DNA of 64,000 nt, taken from contig NZ_LMOL01000005.1 in assembly GCF_001424565.1 (NCBI RefSeq), positions 331,819 to 395,818 on the forward strand, given 5' to 3'. Below, piece after piece: positions 1 through 8,345 of the stretch; the first letter of the stretch is position 1, and each line of letters opens with the position of its first letter. The stretch is from Arthrobacter sp. Leaf141 (GTDB taxonomy: Bacteria; Actinomycetota; Actinomycetes; Actinomycetales; Micrococcaceae). The notes under the pieces were generated by a model. The model was not told where the DNA came from. It worked only from the letters and a program-made list of their open reading frames with translations, and searched no databases. Made by a program: the position numbers and the translations under genes.

Positions 1-144
1 GGGAACCACCGTGGCAGTCGACATGCTGCTGTTGGGCTCAGTCTCCGTCGTCGCAGCCAAAGCCGGTGCAGGCACAAGAAGTGAGAAAAGCACCACAATG
101 AGTGCTGTGAACGCTATGCGGGCCGGACTGAAAACGCGGTCCAA
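1..144 (-). CDS. Secreted protein, N-terminal fragment (runs off left edge)
   Basis: Only the first 48 codons lie in the window. The frame begins with TTG at 144, with an AGGGG ribosome-binding site about eight bases upstream. It encodes a textbook signal peptide: a short basic start (MDRVFSPAR), a hydrophobic core (IAFTALIVVLFSLLV), then a PAPALA cleavage region, followed by a Thr/Glu/Ser-rich mature start (ATTETEPNSS). The product is therefore exported through Sec, but nothing in the visible part identifies its function. An overlapping plus-strand frame at 11-313 lacks comparable features and was not accepted. The start and export signal are well supported; the identity is open. Confidence 0.7.
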   Translation of the reverse strand, partial: MDRVFSPARIAFTALIVVLFSLLVPAPALAATTETEPNSSMSTATVVP

Positions 145-264
145 AGCGATGCCCCTATTTGATGCCAATTTATCCCCTGGAATTGTGTGTACACCATATG
201 CAGTCGCCAAAGTATATGGAGCGCTTCCCCGCAGGAAAACGAAGTTCCCAAACTGTCATGAATG

Positions 265-303
265 CTTTGTCTTAATGACGTGGGTAGTCACGTCAAAACA
301 AAG
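265..303. promoter_or_regulatory. Imperfect inverted repeat, possible operator
   Basis: TGACGTG at 276-282 and CACGTCA at 289-295 form a perfect 7-bp repeat around a 6-base spacer. Outside this, CTTTGT (265-270) pairs with ACAAAG (298-303). The position, upstream of the left-edge secreted gene, fits an operator, but no binding protein can be named. Confidence 0.35.
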
Positions 304-404
304 TCCGTCATGAATATTCGCCCGCAATATCGAGCGGGAACGGACCAGCCGGAATCAGTCGAGGAATTCCTTTGGGATCTCACCCTCCCGCCAGGCATTA
401 AACG

Positions 405-440
405 CAGCGAACCCCGTCCCTGAAGGGACGGGGTTCGCTG
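405..440 (-). terminator. Hairpin terminator downstream of katA
   Basis: A 16-bp perfect stem (405-420 with 425-440) closes on a TGAA loop. It lies 77 bases past the katA stop codon and is followed on the minus strand by a short T-rich stretch (GTTTAAT). It probably ends the furA-katA transcript. Confidence 0.65.
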
Positions 441-516
441 TGAAGAACCGGATCACTGCCGTGCTGAAGTAAATTCAGCGGGCAGGTGCCGGTCCAACGC
501 ACCTGGTGGTGGTGGG

Positions 517-1998
517 TTAGACCTTGTTGGCTGCTTCGGCGTCGGATTCGACCTGGCCGGCGCCGAGGTTGGCGCGGAGTTTGGCGCCGAGTTCGGTGTC
601 GACGTTGGTCCAGTACTGGATGGCGCGTTCCTTGATGCCGGGGTTTTTCACGCCGCTGACTGCTCCGGTGATGGTTTCGAGGAGGCGTGCCTTGGCGCCG
701 TCGTCGTAGACCTCGCGGTAGAGCGCGCCGGCCTGGACGAAGTCGCTGTCCTCGGTGTGGAGGGTGTGCGCGGCGAGGGTCAGTTCGCCGTCGTTCTCCC
801 AGCCACCTGCGGGGGAGGCGGGCTCAACTGCTGCCGGGCCACCCACGGAGTTGGGGGCGTAGACCGGGACGGTCGGGGCGTTGAAGTGGTACCGGCCTGC
901 CCCGTCCTGGCTGTAGTTGTTGACCTGGTTTTTGGGCAGGTTCACCGGGATCTGGGCGTGGTTGGTGCCTACCCGGTAGCGGTGCGCGTCGGCGTAGGAG
1001 AAGATGCGGGCCTGGAGCATCTTGTCCGGGGACGCGGCGATGCCGGGCACGAAGTTCGAGGGCGCGAAGGTGGCCTGTTCGATCTGCGCGAAGTAGTTCT
1101 CCGGGTTTTTGTTCAGCTCCATGGTGCCGACGTGGATCAGCGGGTAATCGCCGTGCGGCCAGACCTTGGTGAGGTCGAACGGGTTGAACCGGTAGGTTTT
1201 GGCGTCCTCGTAGGGCATGACCTGGACGTGCAGTTCCCAGGACGGGAAGTTCCCGGCGCCGATGTTTTCCTGCAGGTCGCGGATGTAGAAGTCCGCGTCG
1301 GAACCGGCGAGCTGTTCGGCCTGGTCCCCGGACATGGACTGCACGCCCTGGTTGGACTTGAAGTGGTACTTGACCCAGAACCGTTCGCCTTCGGCGTTGA
1401 TCCACTGGTAGGTGTGTGAGCCGTAGCCCTGCATTTCGCGCCAGGAGGCGGGCAGGCCGCGGTCGCCCATGAGCCAGGTGACTTGGTGGGCGGACTCGGG
1501 GGACAGGGTCCAGAAGTCCCACTGCATGTCCGCGTCACGCAGGTGCGTGCCCGGCAGGCGCTTCTGGGAGTGGATGAAGTCGGGGAACTTGATCCCGTCG
1601 CGGATGAAGAAGACCGGGGTGTTGTTGCCCACGAGGTCGTAGTTGCCCTCGGAGGTGTAGAACTTCACGGCGAACCCGCGCGGGTCCCGCCAGGTGTCCG
1701 GGGAGCCGCTCTCGCCGGCGACCGAGGAGAACCGGATCAGCATCTCGGTCTCAACACCGGGCTGCAGGAACGCGGCCTTGGTGTACTTGGAGATATCCGA
1801 GGTGGTCTTGAACGTACCGAACGCGCCGCCGCCCTTGGCATGCACTACACGCTCCGGCACGCGCTCACGGTTGAACTGGGCCAGCTTCTCGATCAGGTAG
1901 TGATCGGTCAGGATGATGGCACCATCGGCACCAACTGACTGGGAATGCGCGTCGGACGTAACCGGTGCACCTGACTGGGTGGTCGAAATGGCAGTCAT
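517..1998 (-). CDS. katA: Catalase (heme, monofunctional, small-subunit type)
   Basis: This 493-residue protein converts hydrogen peroxide to water and oxygen in the cytoplasm. The catalytic His lies in VVHAKGGGAFG (about residue 53), the distal Asn in DLVGNNTPVFF (about 126), and the heme-ligand Tyr in RIFSYADAHRYR (about 335). The length fits clade 3 small-subunit catalases, and there is no C-terminal flavodoxin-like extension. ATG at 1998 follows a TAGGAG ribosome-binding site. It begins only 7 bases after the Fur-family gene, so the two form one operon, in which peroxide sensing by the regulator would control catalase production. Confidence 0.96.
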   Translation of the reverse strand: MTAISTTQSGAPVTSDAHSQSVGADGAIILTDHYLIEKLAQFNRERVPERVVHAKGGGAFGTFKTTSDISKYTKAAFLQPGVETEMLIRFSSVAGESGSPDTWRDPRGFAVKFYTSEGNYDLVGNNTPVFFIRDGIKFPDFIHSQKRLPGTHLRDADMQWDFWTLSPESAHQVTWLMGDRGLPASWREMQGYGSHTYQWINAEGERFWVKYHFKSNQGVQSMSGDQAEQLAGSDADFYIRDLQENIGAGNFPSWELHVQVMPYEDAKTYRFNPFDLTKVWPHGDYPLIHVGTMELNKNPENYFAQIEQATFAPSNFVPGIAASPDKMLQARIFSYADAHRYRVGTNHAQIPVNLPKNQVNNYSQDGAGRYHFNAPTVPVYAPNSVGGPAAVEPASPAGGWENDGELTLAAHTLHTEDSDFVQAGALYREVYDDGAKARLLETITGAVSGVKNPGIKERAIQYWTNVDTELGAKLRANLGAGQVESDAEAANKV

Positions 1999-2005
1999 TG
2001 TTCTC

Positions 2006-2491
2006 CTATTTCTTTATTTCTGGTGAGGGACGTTCAGAAGGAAGTTGTTGGGACTGCTGGCAGTCCTGGCAGATGCCCTGGTACATCACATCGGCGATCT
2101 GGATGGTCATCGGCTTGGCGCCGTCGTTCCAGTGCGGGGTGAGGCAGGGGGCATGTCCGACGGCGCAATCGACGTCCTCCACGCGGCCGCAGCTGATGCA
2201 GATGGCATGGTGGTGGTTGTCGCCAACGCGGGTTTCGTACAGCGCCGGGGAGTGGGGCGGCTCGAACCGACGGAGCATGTGCAGGTCCGTCAAGTCGCCC
2301 AGCACCACATAAACGGACTGTGCCGTCAGTTCAGGCAGCTCGGCACGCGCAGCCGCGAGGATGCTTTCGGCCGGCGAGTGGGGATGGTTCTCCACGGCTG
2401 ACAGCACCGCAAGGCGCTGTTTGGTCACGCGGCGGCCATGCGCGCGCAGGGACGCTGCCCATGCGTTGTGGCCATCCAGGTGCTCCGTCAT
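2006..2491 (-). CDS. furA: Fur-family regulator (FurA/PerR-like)
   Basis: This 161-residue protein has an N-terminal winged helix (about residues 10-85, including RRVTKQRLAVLSAVENH) and a metal-binding dimerisation half. The latter contains the His-rich NHHHAI segment and two CxxC pairs (CISC and CQDC) that normally hold structural zinc. Its place directly before a catalase gene is the arrangement known for mycobacterial FurA (with katG) and for PerR-type sensors, which suggests peroxide-responsive, autoregulated repression rather than classic iron control. A Fur-type palindrome overlaps its own promoter. The FurA-versus-PerR distinction is inferred from context only. Confidence 0.9.
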   Translation of the reverse strand: MTEHLDGHNAWAASLRAHGRRVTKQRLAVLSAVENHPHSPAESILAAARAELPELTAQSVYVVLGDLTDLHMLRRFEPPHSPALYETRVGDNHHHAICISCGRVEDVDCAVGHAPCLTPHWNDGAKPMTIQIADVMYQGICQDCQQSQQLPSERPSPEIKK

Positions 2492-2506
2492 GGCTCCATT
2501 GAACCA

Positions 2507-2531
2507 CTTATTATGAACATCTCACAATAAG
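2507..2531 (-). promoter_or_regulatory. Fur/PerR-type operator over the furA promoter
   Basis: CTTATTATGA (2507-2516) and TCACAATAAG (2522-2531) are inverted repeats matching at nine of ten positions around a 5-base spacer. On the minus strand a CATAAT-like -10 element falls inside the downstream arm. The box ends 15 bases before the furA ATG, so a bound repressor would block transcription of furA-katA. Confidence 0.7.
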
Positions 2532-2592
2532 GCTCCACTTACCTTGCACCCCGCCGGGTTGAGGGGGCGGGAAGCCCCATTAGGGTTGCAAG

Positions 2593-3864
2593 GTGGGGAA
2601 AATACTGGCAGACATCACTCCGTTGCGGGAAAGCCCTGCCTTCCGTCGGCTGTGGCTGGGGTCAACCGTGTCCGCTGTCGGCAGCCAGCTCACACTCGTC
2701 GCCGTCAGCCTGGAGGTCTACCGGCTGACCCAGGACAGCTTCTACGTCGGCCTGCTGGGGATTTTTGCCCTCGTGCCCCTGGTGGTGGGCGGGCTGCTGG
2801 GCGGTTCCATCGCTGACTCCCACGACCGCCGCAGGGTTGCCCTGCTGGCCAGCTCCGTCCTGTGGCTGACCACGGGACTGATCGCCCTGCAGTCCTGGTT
2901 CCAGCTGGGCAACGTGTGGGTCCTCTACCTGCTGGTGGCGTTGCAGAGCGGCGCCCAGGCCATCAACCAGCCCGCCCGCAGCGCCATTATTCCCATGCTG
3001 ATCCGCAAGGAACTCCTCCCCGCCGCCAACGCCCTGAGCATGATGTCGTTCGGCCTGGCCATGACCGCCGGGCCGCTGCTGGCGGGCGTGCTGGTGGCCT
3101 GGGTGGGGTTTGGCTGGACGTACACCATCGACTTTGCGTCCTTCGCGTTTGTGGTGTGGGCCGTGTACCGGCTCCCGCCCATGCGCCCCGCCGGTGGCAG
3201 TGGGAAAGCGGGCCTCCGGTCCGTCGTTGAGGGCTTCAGGTTCCTGAGCACCCGCCCCAACCTGCGCATGACCTTTGTGATCGACCTGGTTGCCATGATC
3301 CTGGCCCAGCCCCGGGCCCTTCTGCCGGCAATCGGCGCCATCATGATCGGCGGCGGCGAATCCACCGTGGGCATCCTGCTGGCGGCCACCGCCGTCGGAG
3401 CGTTCCTGGCCGGGCTGTTCTCCGGCCCGCTGGGTGGCGTCCGCAGGCAGGGCAGCGCCGTGGTCTTTTCGATCATGGGCTGGGGCGCCTCCATCGCCGC
3501 GTTCGGGCTGGTGGTGCTGCTGGCCGGCCCCTCCCCGGACGGCGGCGTGACATTGTGGCTGGTGCCCGCTGTGCTGTGCTGCATCCTGGCAGGCATCACC
3601 GACTCCGTCAGCAGCGTTTTCCGCAACACCATCCTCCAGGCCGCCACCCCGGACCACCTGCGCGGCCGGCTGCAGGGCGTGTTCATCGTGGTGGTGGCGG
3701 GCGGACCCAGGGTGGGCGACCTCCTGGCCGGTGGCGGCACTAAGCTTTTGAGTGAGGGCTGGGTCCTGCTGCTGGGCGGCGTGCTGTGCATCGCGGGAGC
3801 CTGGCTGGCGTCCGCACTGCAGCCGGGGTTCCGGAAGTACGACTCCCACCACCCGGTCCCGTAG
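2593..3864 (+). CDS. MFS transporter (EntS-like fold)
   Basis: This is a 423-residue membrane protein with about 12 hydrophobic segments. The loop GGSIADSHDRRRVALLAS between the second and third segments matches the conserved MFS signature, where D and R line the cytoplasmic side. The overall look is that of the exporter group typified by EntS, but the substrate cannot be read from sequence. The GTG start at 2593 has only a weak ribosome-binding site. It diverges from furA across about 100 bases containing the Fur-type box, so co-regulation is possible. htpX follows after 19 bases. Confidence 0.8.
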   Translation: MGKILADITPLRESPAFRRLWLGSTVSAVGSQLTLVAVSLEVYRLTQDSFYVGLLGIFALVPLVVGGLLGGSIADSHDRRRVALLASSVLWLTTGLIALQSWFQLGNVWVLYLLVALQSGAQAINQPARSAIIPMLIRKELLPAANALSMMSFGLAMTAGPLLAGVLVAWVGFGWTYTIDFASFAFVVWAVYRLPPMRPAGGSGKAGLRSVVEGFRFLSTRPNLRMTFVIDLVAMILAQPRALLPAIGAIMIGGGESTVGILLAATAVGAFLAGLFSGPLGGVRRQGSAVVFSIMGWGASIAAFGLVVLLAGPSPDGGVTLWLVPAVLCCILAGITDSVSSVFRNTILQAATPDHLRGRLQGVFIVVVAGGPRVGDLLAGGGTKLLSEGWVLLLGGVLCIAGAWLASALQPGFRKYDSHHPVP

Positions 3865-3883
3865 GCCACGAAGGGAAGCGACC

Positions 3884-4750
3884 ATGCACAAACACCATAA
3901 CGGGATGAAAACGGCGGCTCTTTTTGGTGTGCTCTGGGCCGTACTCCTGGTGCTCGGCGCGCTGATCGGCGCAGGAACCCGCAGCACGGCGCCCATCTGG
4001 ATCATGGCGCTGGTCGGGGTGGCCACCACCGCCTACGGTTACTGGAACTCGGACAAGATCGCCATCCGCTCCATGCAGGCTTTCCCGGTCACGGAGTCCC
4101 AGGCGCCACAACTGCACCAGATTGTCCGGGAGCTGTCCACCCGCGCCAACCAGCCCATGCCGCGCATCTACGTCTCGCCCACCATGAATCCCAATGCCTT
4201 CGCCACCGGCCGCAACCCGAAAAACGCCGCCGTGTGCTGCACCGAGGGGATCCTGCAGCTGCTGGATGCCCGCGAGCTCCGCGGTGTGCTGGGCCACGAA
4301 CTGATGCACGTCTACAACCGGGACATCCTGACCTCCTCCGTGGCAGCTGCCGTGGCCGGTGTAATCACCTCCGTGGGCCAGATGCTGCTGTTTTTCGGCG
4401 GCGACCGGCGCAACTCCAACCCGCTGGCCATGATCGCCATGGCCCTGCTGGCCCCGTTTGCGGCCTCCCTGATCCAGATGGCCATCTCCCGGACCAGGGA
4501 GTATGACGCCGACGAGGACGGTTCGGAGCTGACGGGAGATCCGCTGGCCCTAGCCTCAGCCCTGCGCAAGATCGAGCAGGGCGTCACCATGGTTCCGCTG
4601 CCGCCGGACCAGAACCTGGTCAACGCCTCGCACCTGATGATCGCCAACCCGTTCCGCGGCGGGGCCATGAACAAGCTGTTCGCCACGCATCCGCCCATGC
4701 GCGACCGGATTGCCCGGCTGGAACGGATGGCCGGCCGGCCCCTGCAGTAA
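3884..4750 (+). CDS. htpX: HtpX-type membrane zinc metalloprotease
   Basis: This 288-residue M48 protease cleaves misfolded or damaged membrane proteins. Two N-terminal transmembrane segments (about 10-50) precede the zinc motif GHELMHVYNRD, where the two His and the Glu form the HExxH site. Two further hydrophobic segments follow, then the third-ligand region SRTREYDADEDG. The start is ATG at 3884, after AAGGGA. Longer upstream frames overlap the MFS gene and were rejected. It is probably co-transcribed with the MFS gene 19 bases upstream. Confidence 0.93.
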   Translation: MHKHHNGMKTAALFGVLWAVLLVLGALIGAGTRSTAPIWIMALVGVATTAYGYWNSDKIAIRSMQAFPVTESQAPQLHQIVRELSTRANQPMPRIYVSPTMNPNAFATGRNPKNAAVCCTEGILQLLDARELRGVLGHELMHVYNRDILTSSVAAAVAGVITSVGQMLLFFGGDRRNSNPLAMIAMALLAPFAASLIQMAISRTREYDADEDGSELTGDPLALASALRKIEQGVTMVPLPPDQNLVNASHLMIANPFRGGAMNKLFATHPPMRDRIARLERMAGRPLQ

Positions 4751-4777
4751 CCCTTCCGGGCGGGTGCAGCCGGGTGG

Positions 4778-6118
4778 TTAGCTGAACAGGCCGGAGCCCA
4801 GGTAGCCGCCCGGCTGGACCCCGCCGGGAACAGCGAACAGGCCCGAGCCGGTGTGCTCCAGGTACTCCACGGCCAGGGTGTCTGTTTTGGCCATGGCCAT
4901 CTGCATGGGGACGTAGTGGGTGCGGGGGTCGTTGACAAAGGCGATGAAGAACAGCCCGGCGTCCAGGTGGCCCAGCCCGTCGGAACCGTCCGTGTAGTTG
5001 TAGCCCCGGCGCAGCATCCTGACCCCGCCGTTTTGTGACGGATGGGCAATGCGCACATGGGCGTCCAAAGGAATCAGCGGCTTGTCCGCACGCCCCGTCA
5101 GGGCAAAGTCCGGGTCGGTGAACTCCCCGCCACCGGACAGCGGCGCCCCGGTGCCCTTGGTGCGGCCGATCAGGCCTTCCTGCTCGCCCAGGGACGTCCG
5201 GTCCCAGATTTCGATGTGCATCCGGATCCGCCGGGCCACCAGGTAGCTGCCGCCGGCCAGCCACGCATCCTGCGGCCGGGTGGAGTCCGCCCACACGTGC
5301 TCGTCCAGCAGCTGGGCGTCCTCGACCTTGAGGTTGTTGGTGCCGTCCTTGAAACCAAACAGGTTCCGGGGCGTTTGCTGGGCCCGCGACGTGGAGGATG
5401 TCCGGCCGAAGCCCAGCTGCGACCAGCGGACACGGGCCCTGCCGAACCCGATCCGGGCCAGGTTGCGGATGGCATGGACCGCCACCTGGGGGTCGTCCGC
5501 GCAGGCCTGGACCACCAGGTCACCGCCGCTGCGGGCCGGGTCCAGGTCGTCGCCGGGGAAATGGGGCAGGTCGATCAGGGCCTCCGGCCGCCGGCCGTCC
5601 AGGCCAAAGCGGGCCACGCCGTCCTTTTCGAAGAGGCTGGCGCCGAACCCGAAGGTCAGGGTCAGCCGGCCCGCGTTGAGGTCCAGCGCCTCGCCGGTGT
5701 CCTCGGGCGGGGCGCCGTAGGGTCCGTCGACGGCGCCGGTGGCGCCGGCCGGCAGGCCCTTGGTGAGGGCCTCAGCCGCTTCGGTCCAGTCCTTCAGCAG
5801 CGCGATGAGGTCTTCGCGCTTGGTGGTGGTCACGTCGAAGGCCGCCATGTGCAGCCGGTCCTGGGCCGCGGTGGTGATGCCGGCCTGGTGATCGCCGTGG
5901 AACGGCACCACTGAATCGTCCGCGGGCGCGGGGGTGGTGTCAGCGGCCATGGCTGCCACGGTGTCGTGCCCGAAGAAGCCGGCGGCCAAACCTGCTGCTG
6001 CGCCGCCCACGCCTGCCAGGCTCAGGAGGTTCCGCCGGCTCAGGCGCGAGGCGGGCAGTTCAGCAGGGGCTGAGTCAGGCTCGGCGGGCGGGTGCCCGCC
6101 CATGGGGCAGCCGCTCAC
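4778..6118 (-). CDS. efeB: Dye-decolorizing heme peroxidase EfeB, Tat-exported
   Basis: This 446-residue DyP peroxidase is the heme component of the EfeUOB ferrous-iron uptake system. A Tat signal (LSRRNLLSLAGVGG) sits at about residues 25-45. The DyP signature GFKDGTNN carries the distal Asp, and HVRIAHPSQNGG probably carries the proximal heme His. GTG at 6118 overlaps the efeO stop codon by four bases, so translation is coupled. EfeB is known to work outside the membrane, probably oxidising Fe2+ or releasing iron from heme for EfeO and EfeU. Confidence 0.95.
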   Translation of the reverse strand: MSGCPMGGHPPAEPDSAPAELPASRLSRRNLLSLAGVGGAAAGLAAGFFGHDTVAAMAADTTPAPADDSVVPFHGDHQAGITTAAQDRLHMAAFDVTTTKREDLIALLKDWTEAAEALTKGLPAGATGAVDGPYGAPPEDTGEALDLNAGRLTLTFGFGASLFEKDGVARFGLDGRRPEALIDLPHFPGDDLDPARSGGDLVVQACADDPQVAVHAIRNLARIGFGRARVRWSQLGFGRTSSTSRAQQTPRNLFGFKDGTNNLKVEDAQLLDEHVWADSTRPQDAWLAGGSYLVARRIRMHIEIWDRTSLGEQEGLIGRTKGTGAPLSGGGEFTDPDFALTGRADKPLIPLDAHVRIAHPSQNGGVRMLRRGYNYTDGSDGLGHLDAGLFFIAFVNDPRTHYVPMQMAMAKTDTLAVEYLEHTGSGLFAVPGGVQPGGYLGSGLFS

Positions 6119-7302
6119 AGGACCACGGCCGCGGTGAGTTTGGACAGCGGCTCGCCCAGGGCATCCACCAGCCCGGCGAGGCGCTGGATCTGGTCTTCGC
6201 TGAGCTGGTCGTAGTAGGTGAAGCCGTCGCCCTGGGCGTGCGTGGCCAGCTCGGCCTGGAGCGCGGCGAACTGTTCGTCGAGGCTTCCGGCGAGGGCAGC
6301 GTCCTTTTGGAGCAACGCGGGCTTGAGGTTCTCGAAGGCGATCCGGGCGCCGTCCACGTTGGCCTGGAAGTCCCAGAGGTCGGTGTGGGACCAGATTTCC
6401 TCTTCGCCGGTGACCTTGCCGGTGGCCACCTCGTCCAGCAGTTCCTTGGCGCCGTTGCCCAGTTTGTCGGCAGTGAACTCCAGGGTCCGGGTGCGTTCCA
6501 GCAGGTCCTTGGTGTCAGCCACCATGCGGTCGGCGATGGTGGTCCGCTCGGCGGCGGTCAAGGCGGTGTACTCCGCCGGCGGGTACAGGTCCTTCTCCGC
6601 GCGGTGCCAGCCGGTCCACTCCTGGCCGGGCTCAAGGTCCGCCTCGCGGGCGTCCAGCTGTGGGTCCAGGTCGCCGAAGGATTCTGCGACGGGTTCGATG
6701 CGTTCCCAGTGCAGCCGCGTGGCGGCGTACAGCGAGCGGGCCTTGTCCGCGTCCCCGGCGGCGAAGGCAGCCGCGAATTCCTCCGTGCCGGCCAGGAGCT
6801 GCTCGGTCTGGTCCTTGACGTACGCGGAGTACTGCGCCGTGGCGGTGTCCAGGAGCTGCTGGAAGTCCGCATCCGCTGTGGGTTCGTTGCCGGACTGAGT
6901 CACTTCCAGGCCTGCCCGGATCCCGTCGCCCTGCATGCCCGGCTTGCAGGCGGTGGTGTAGGACCCTGCCGGTGCGGTGACCACCAGGTTGCGGGTCAGG
7001 CCCGGACCGATGTTTTCCACTTCGCCCAGGATGCGGAGCCCGTCGGACGCCAGCAGGTAGAACTCGGTGACCTGGTCGCCGTCGTTCTTTACGGCGAAGT
7101 TCAGGTTTCCGCTGGGCACGCTGCCAACCGAGACCCTGCACTCTGTGCTGGAGCTGACCACCTGGATCACGCCGGAGGCGTCGTCCGCGGCTTTGGTGTT
7201 ATCGGTGCAGCCGGCCAGCAGCAGCGGGACGGTTACGGCTGCGGCCAGCAGGCCCAGGGGAGTGGAGCGGCGTGCGGATTTAGGCAGGGGGAAGCCGGAC
7301 AT
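6115..7302 (-). CDS. efeO: EfeO iron-uptake lipoprotein (cupredoxin plus M75 domain)
   Basis: This 395-residue lipoprotein has a lipobox (LLLAGC) about 32 residues in, so it is anchored to the outer face of the membrane. A cupredoxin-like domain (about 40-130) is followed by the helical M75 imelysin-type domain with its HxxE metal motif in GWHRAEKDLYP. EfeO binds iron and passes it to the permease EfeU. The start ATG follows AGGAACACC. It lies 31 bases after efeU and overlaps efeB by four bases, forming the complete three-gene operon. Confidence 0.95.
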   Translation of the reverse strand: MSGFPLPKSARRSTPLGLLAAAVTVPLLLAGCTDNTKAADDASGVIQVVSSSTECRVSVGSVPSGNLNFAVKNDGDQVTEFYLLASDGLRILGEVENIGPGLTRNLVVTAPAGSYTTACKPGMQGDGIRAGLEVTQSGNEPTADADFQQLLDTATAQYSAYVKDQTEQLLAGTEEFAAAFAAGDADKARSLYAATRLHWERIEPVAESFGDLDPQLDAREADLEPGQEWTGWHRAEKDLYPPAEYTALTAAERTTIADRMVADTKDLLERTRTLEFTADKLGNGAKELLDEVATGKVTGEEEIWSHTDLWDFQANVDGARIAFENLKPALLQKDAALAGSLDEQFAALQAELATHAQGDGFTYYDQLSEDQIQRLAGLVDALGEPLSKLTAAVVL

Positions 7303-7333
7303 GGTGTTCCTGTTCGTGAAAGGGCAGGGGGGT

Positions 7334-8197
7334 TCAGAAAGCCGTGGTGGCTGGGGTGGGGATGGTGCGGGGCGCCGCGGGCGCCGCGGGCGCTGCCGGT
7401 CTGCGGTTGACCTTCAGGTAGAGGACCAGCACCGGCACCACGTAGAGCAGCCAGGCGGCAGCTTCCAGCCAGGTGGTGGCAGGGGAAAAGTTCAGGGTGC
7501 CCTTCAGGAGGGTGCCGTACCAGGACGACGGCGGGATGGCGCCGCTGACGTCGAAAGCCAGCGAGTTCAGCCCCGGCAGGATCCCGGCCTCCTGGAGGTC
7601 GTGGATGCCGTAGGCCAGGACTCCGCCGGCGATAACGACCAGGGTGGCGCCGGTCCAGGTGAAGAACCTGGCGAGATTGACTTTGAGGACCCCGCGGTGG
7701 AGGAGGTAGCCCAGGACCGCTGCGGTGGCCAGGCCCAGCAGCGCGCCAACAAGGGGCTGCGTGGTTTGGCCGGTGGCCTGTGCTGCGGCCCAGAGGAACA
7801 GCGCGGTTTCGAGGCCTTCCCGGCCCACTGCCACCGCGGCCACAACCACCAAACCCCAGCCTGCACCCCCGCTGAATTTGTCGACTTTGGACTTCAGGTC
7901 GGTGCCCAGGGTGCGGGCAGTGCGCGCCATCCAGAAAATCATCCAGGTCACCAGGCCGACGGCGACAATCGACAAGGAACCGCCGATCGCCTCCTGCGCC
8001 TCAAAGGTCAGCCCGCGCGGGCCAAACGTCAGGAGGGCGCCAAACCCGATGGAGACGGCCACTGCCGCGGCGACGCCGGCCCAGAGGCGGGGGATGAGGT
8101 GCCGGCGGTCAGTTTTGACCAGGTACGCCATCAGGAGGACCACCACCAGGGTGGCTTCGAGGCCCTCGCGCAGGCCGATCAGATAGTTGGCTGTCAT
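7334..8197 (-). CDS. efeU: EfeU ferrous-iron permease (OFeT family)
   Basis: This 287-residue integral membrane protein of the FTR1/EfeU family has about seven transmembrane segments. Both REGLE iron-binding motifs are intact: LREGLEATL near the N-terminus and GREGLETALF in the middle. ATG at 8197 (MTANYLIGL) was chosen because the first REGLE helix begins there; an extension to 8272 would run through the promoter and operator. It is the first gene of efeUOB and has a DtxR/IdeR-like box about 30 bases upstream, so low iron should induce it. Confidence 0.94.
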   Translation of the reverse strand: MTANYLIGLREGLEATLVVVLLMAYLVKTDRRHLIPRLWAGVAAAVAVSIGFGALLTFGPRGLTFEAQEAIGGSLSIVAVGLVTWMIFWMARTARTLGTDLKSKVDKFSGGAGWGLVVVAAVAVGREGLETALFLWAAAQATGQTTQPLVGALLGLATAAVLGYLLHRGVLKVNLARFFTWTGATLVVIAGGVLAYGIHDLQEAGILPGLNSLAFDVSGAIPPSSWYGTLLKGTLNFSPATTWLEAAAWLLYVVPVLVLYLKVNRRPAAPAAPAAPRTIPTPATTAF

Positions 8198-8225
8198 GGA
8201 TTTCTTTCGCTTAGGGCGCTGTATG

Positions 8226-8239
8226 TTAGGCAGGCCTAA
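8226..8239 (-). promoter_or_regulatory. DtxR/IdeR-type iron box before efeU
   Basis: TTAGG (8226-8230) and CCTAA (8235-8239) form a perfect inverted repeat around CAGG. The outer half-sites match the established DtxR/IdeR operator ends. The box lies about 30 bases upstream of the efeU start, as expected for iron-dependent repression. Confidence 0.75.
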
Positions 8240-8301
8240 GGAAGAGGGTACCGCGGGCAGGCAATTACGCAAACCAAATATGCGCTAATGCGTGCAGGTT
8301 A

Positions 8302-8340
8302 CGCCATGACGGCCCGGGGGTCCCGGGGCCGTCATGGGCG
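8302..8340 (-). terminator. GC-rich hairpin after yajQ
   Basis: ATGACGGCCC and GGGCCGTCAT, with extra flanking pairs, form a strong hairpin just past the yajQ stop codon. There is no clear T-run on the minus strand, so termination is plausible rather than certain. Confidence 0.5.
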
Positions 8341-8345
8341 CAGAA

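Larger units (their letters stand above)
145..516. other. Intergenic region with two hairpins
   Basis: This stretch separates the 5' end of the left-edge secreted gene from the 3' end of the catalase gene. It is more AT-rich than its surroundings. It holds an imperfect hairpin at 265-303 and a 16-bp perfect hairpin at 405-440, listed separately. GTCATGAAT occurs twice, near 255-263 and 307-315, flanking the first hairpin. The promoter of the left-edge gene should lie between about 150 and 250 on the minus strand. I see no convincing coding frame. Confidence 0.6.

Noticed and set aside
11..313. 100-codon plus-strand open frame at the left edge
   Set aside because: It lacks a ribosome-binding site and domain and overlaps the signal-peptide frame on the other strand.
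2662..4029. 455-codon minus-strand open frame opposite the MFS and htpX genes
   Set aside because: It spans two well-defined plus-strand genes and has Gln/Gly/His-rich low complexity.
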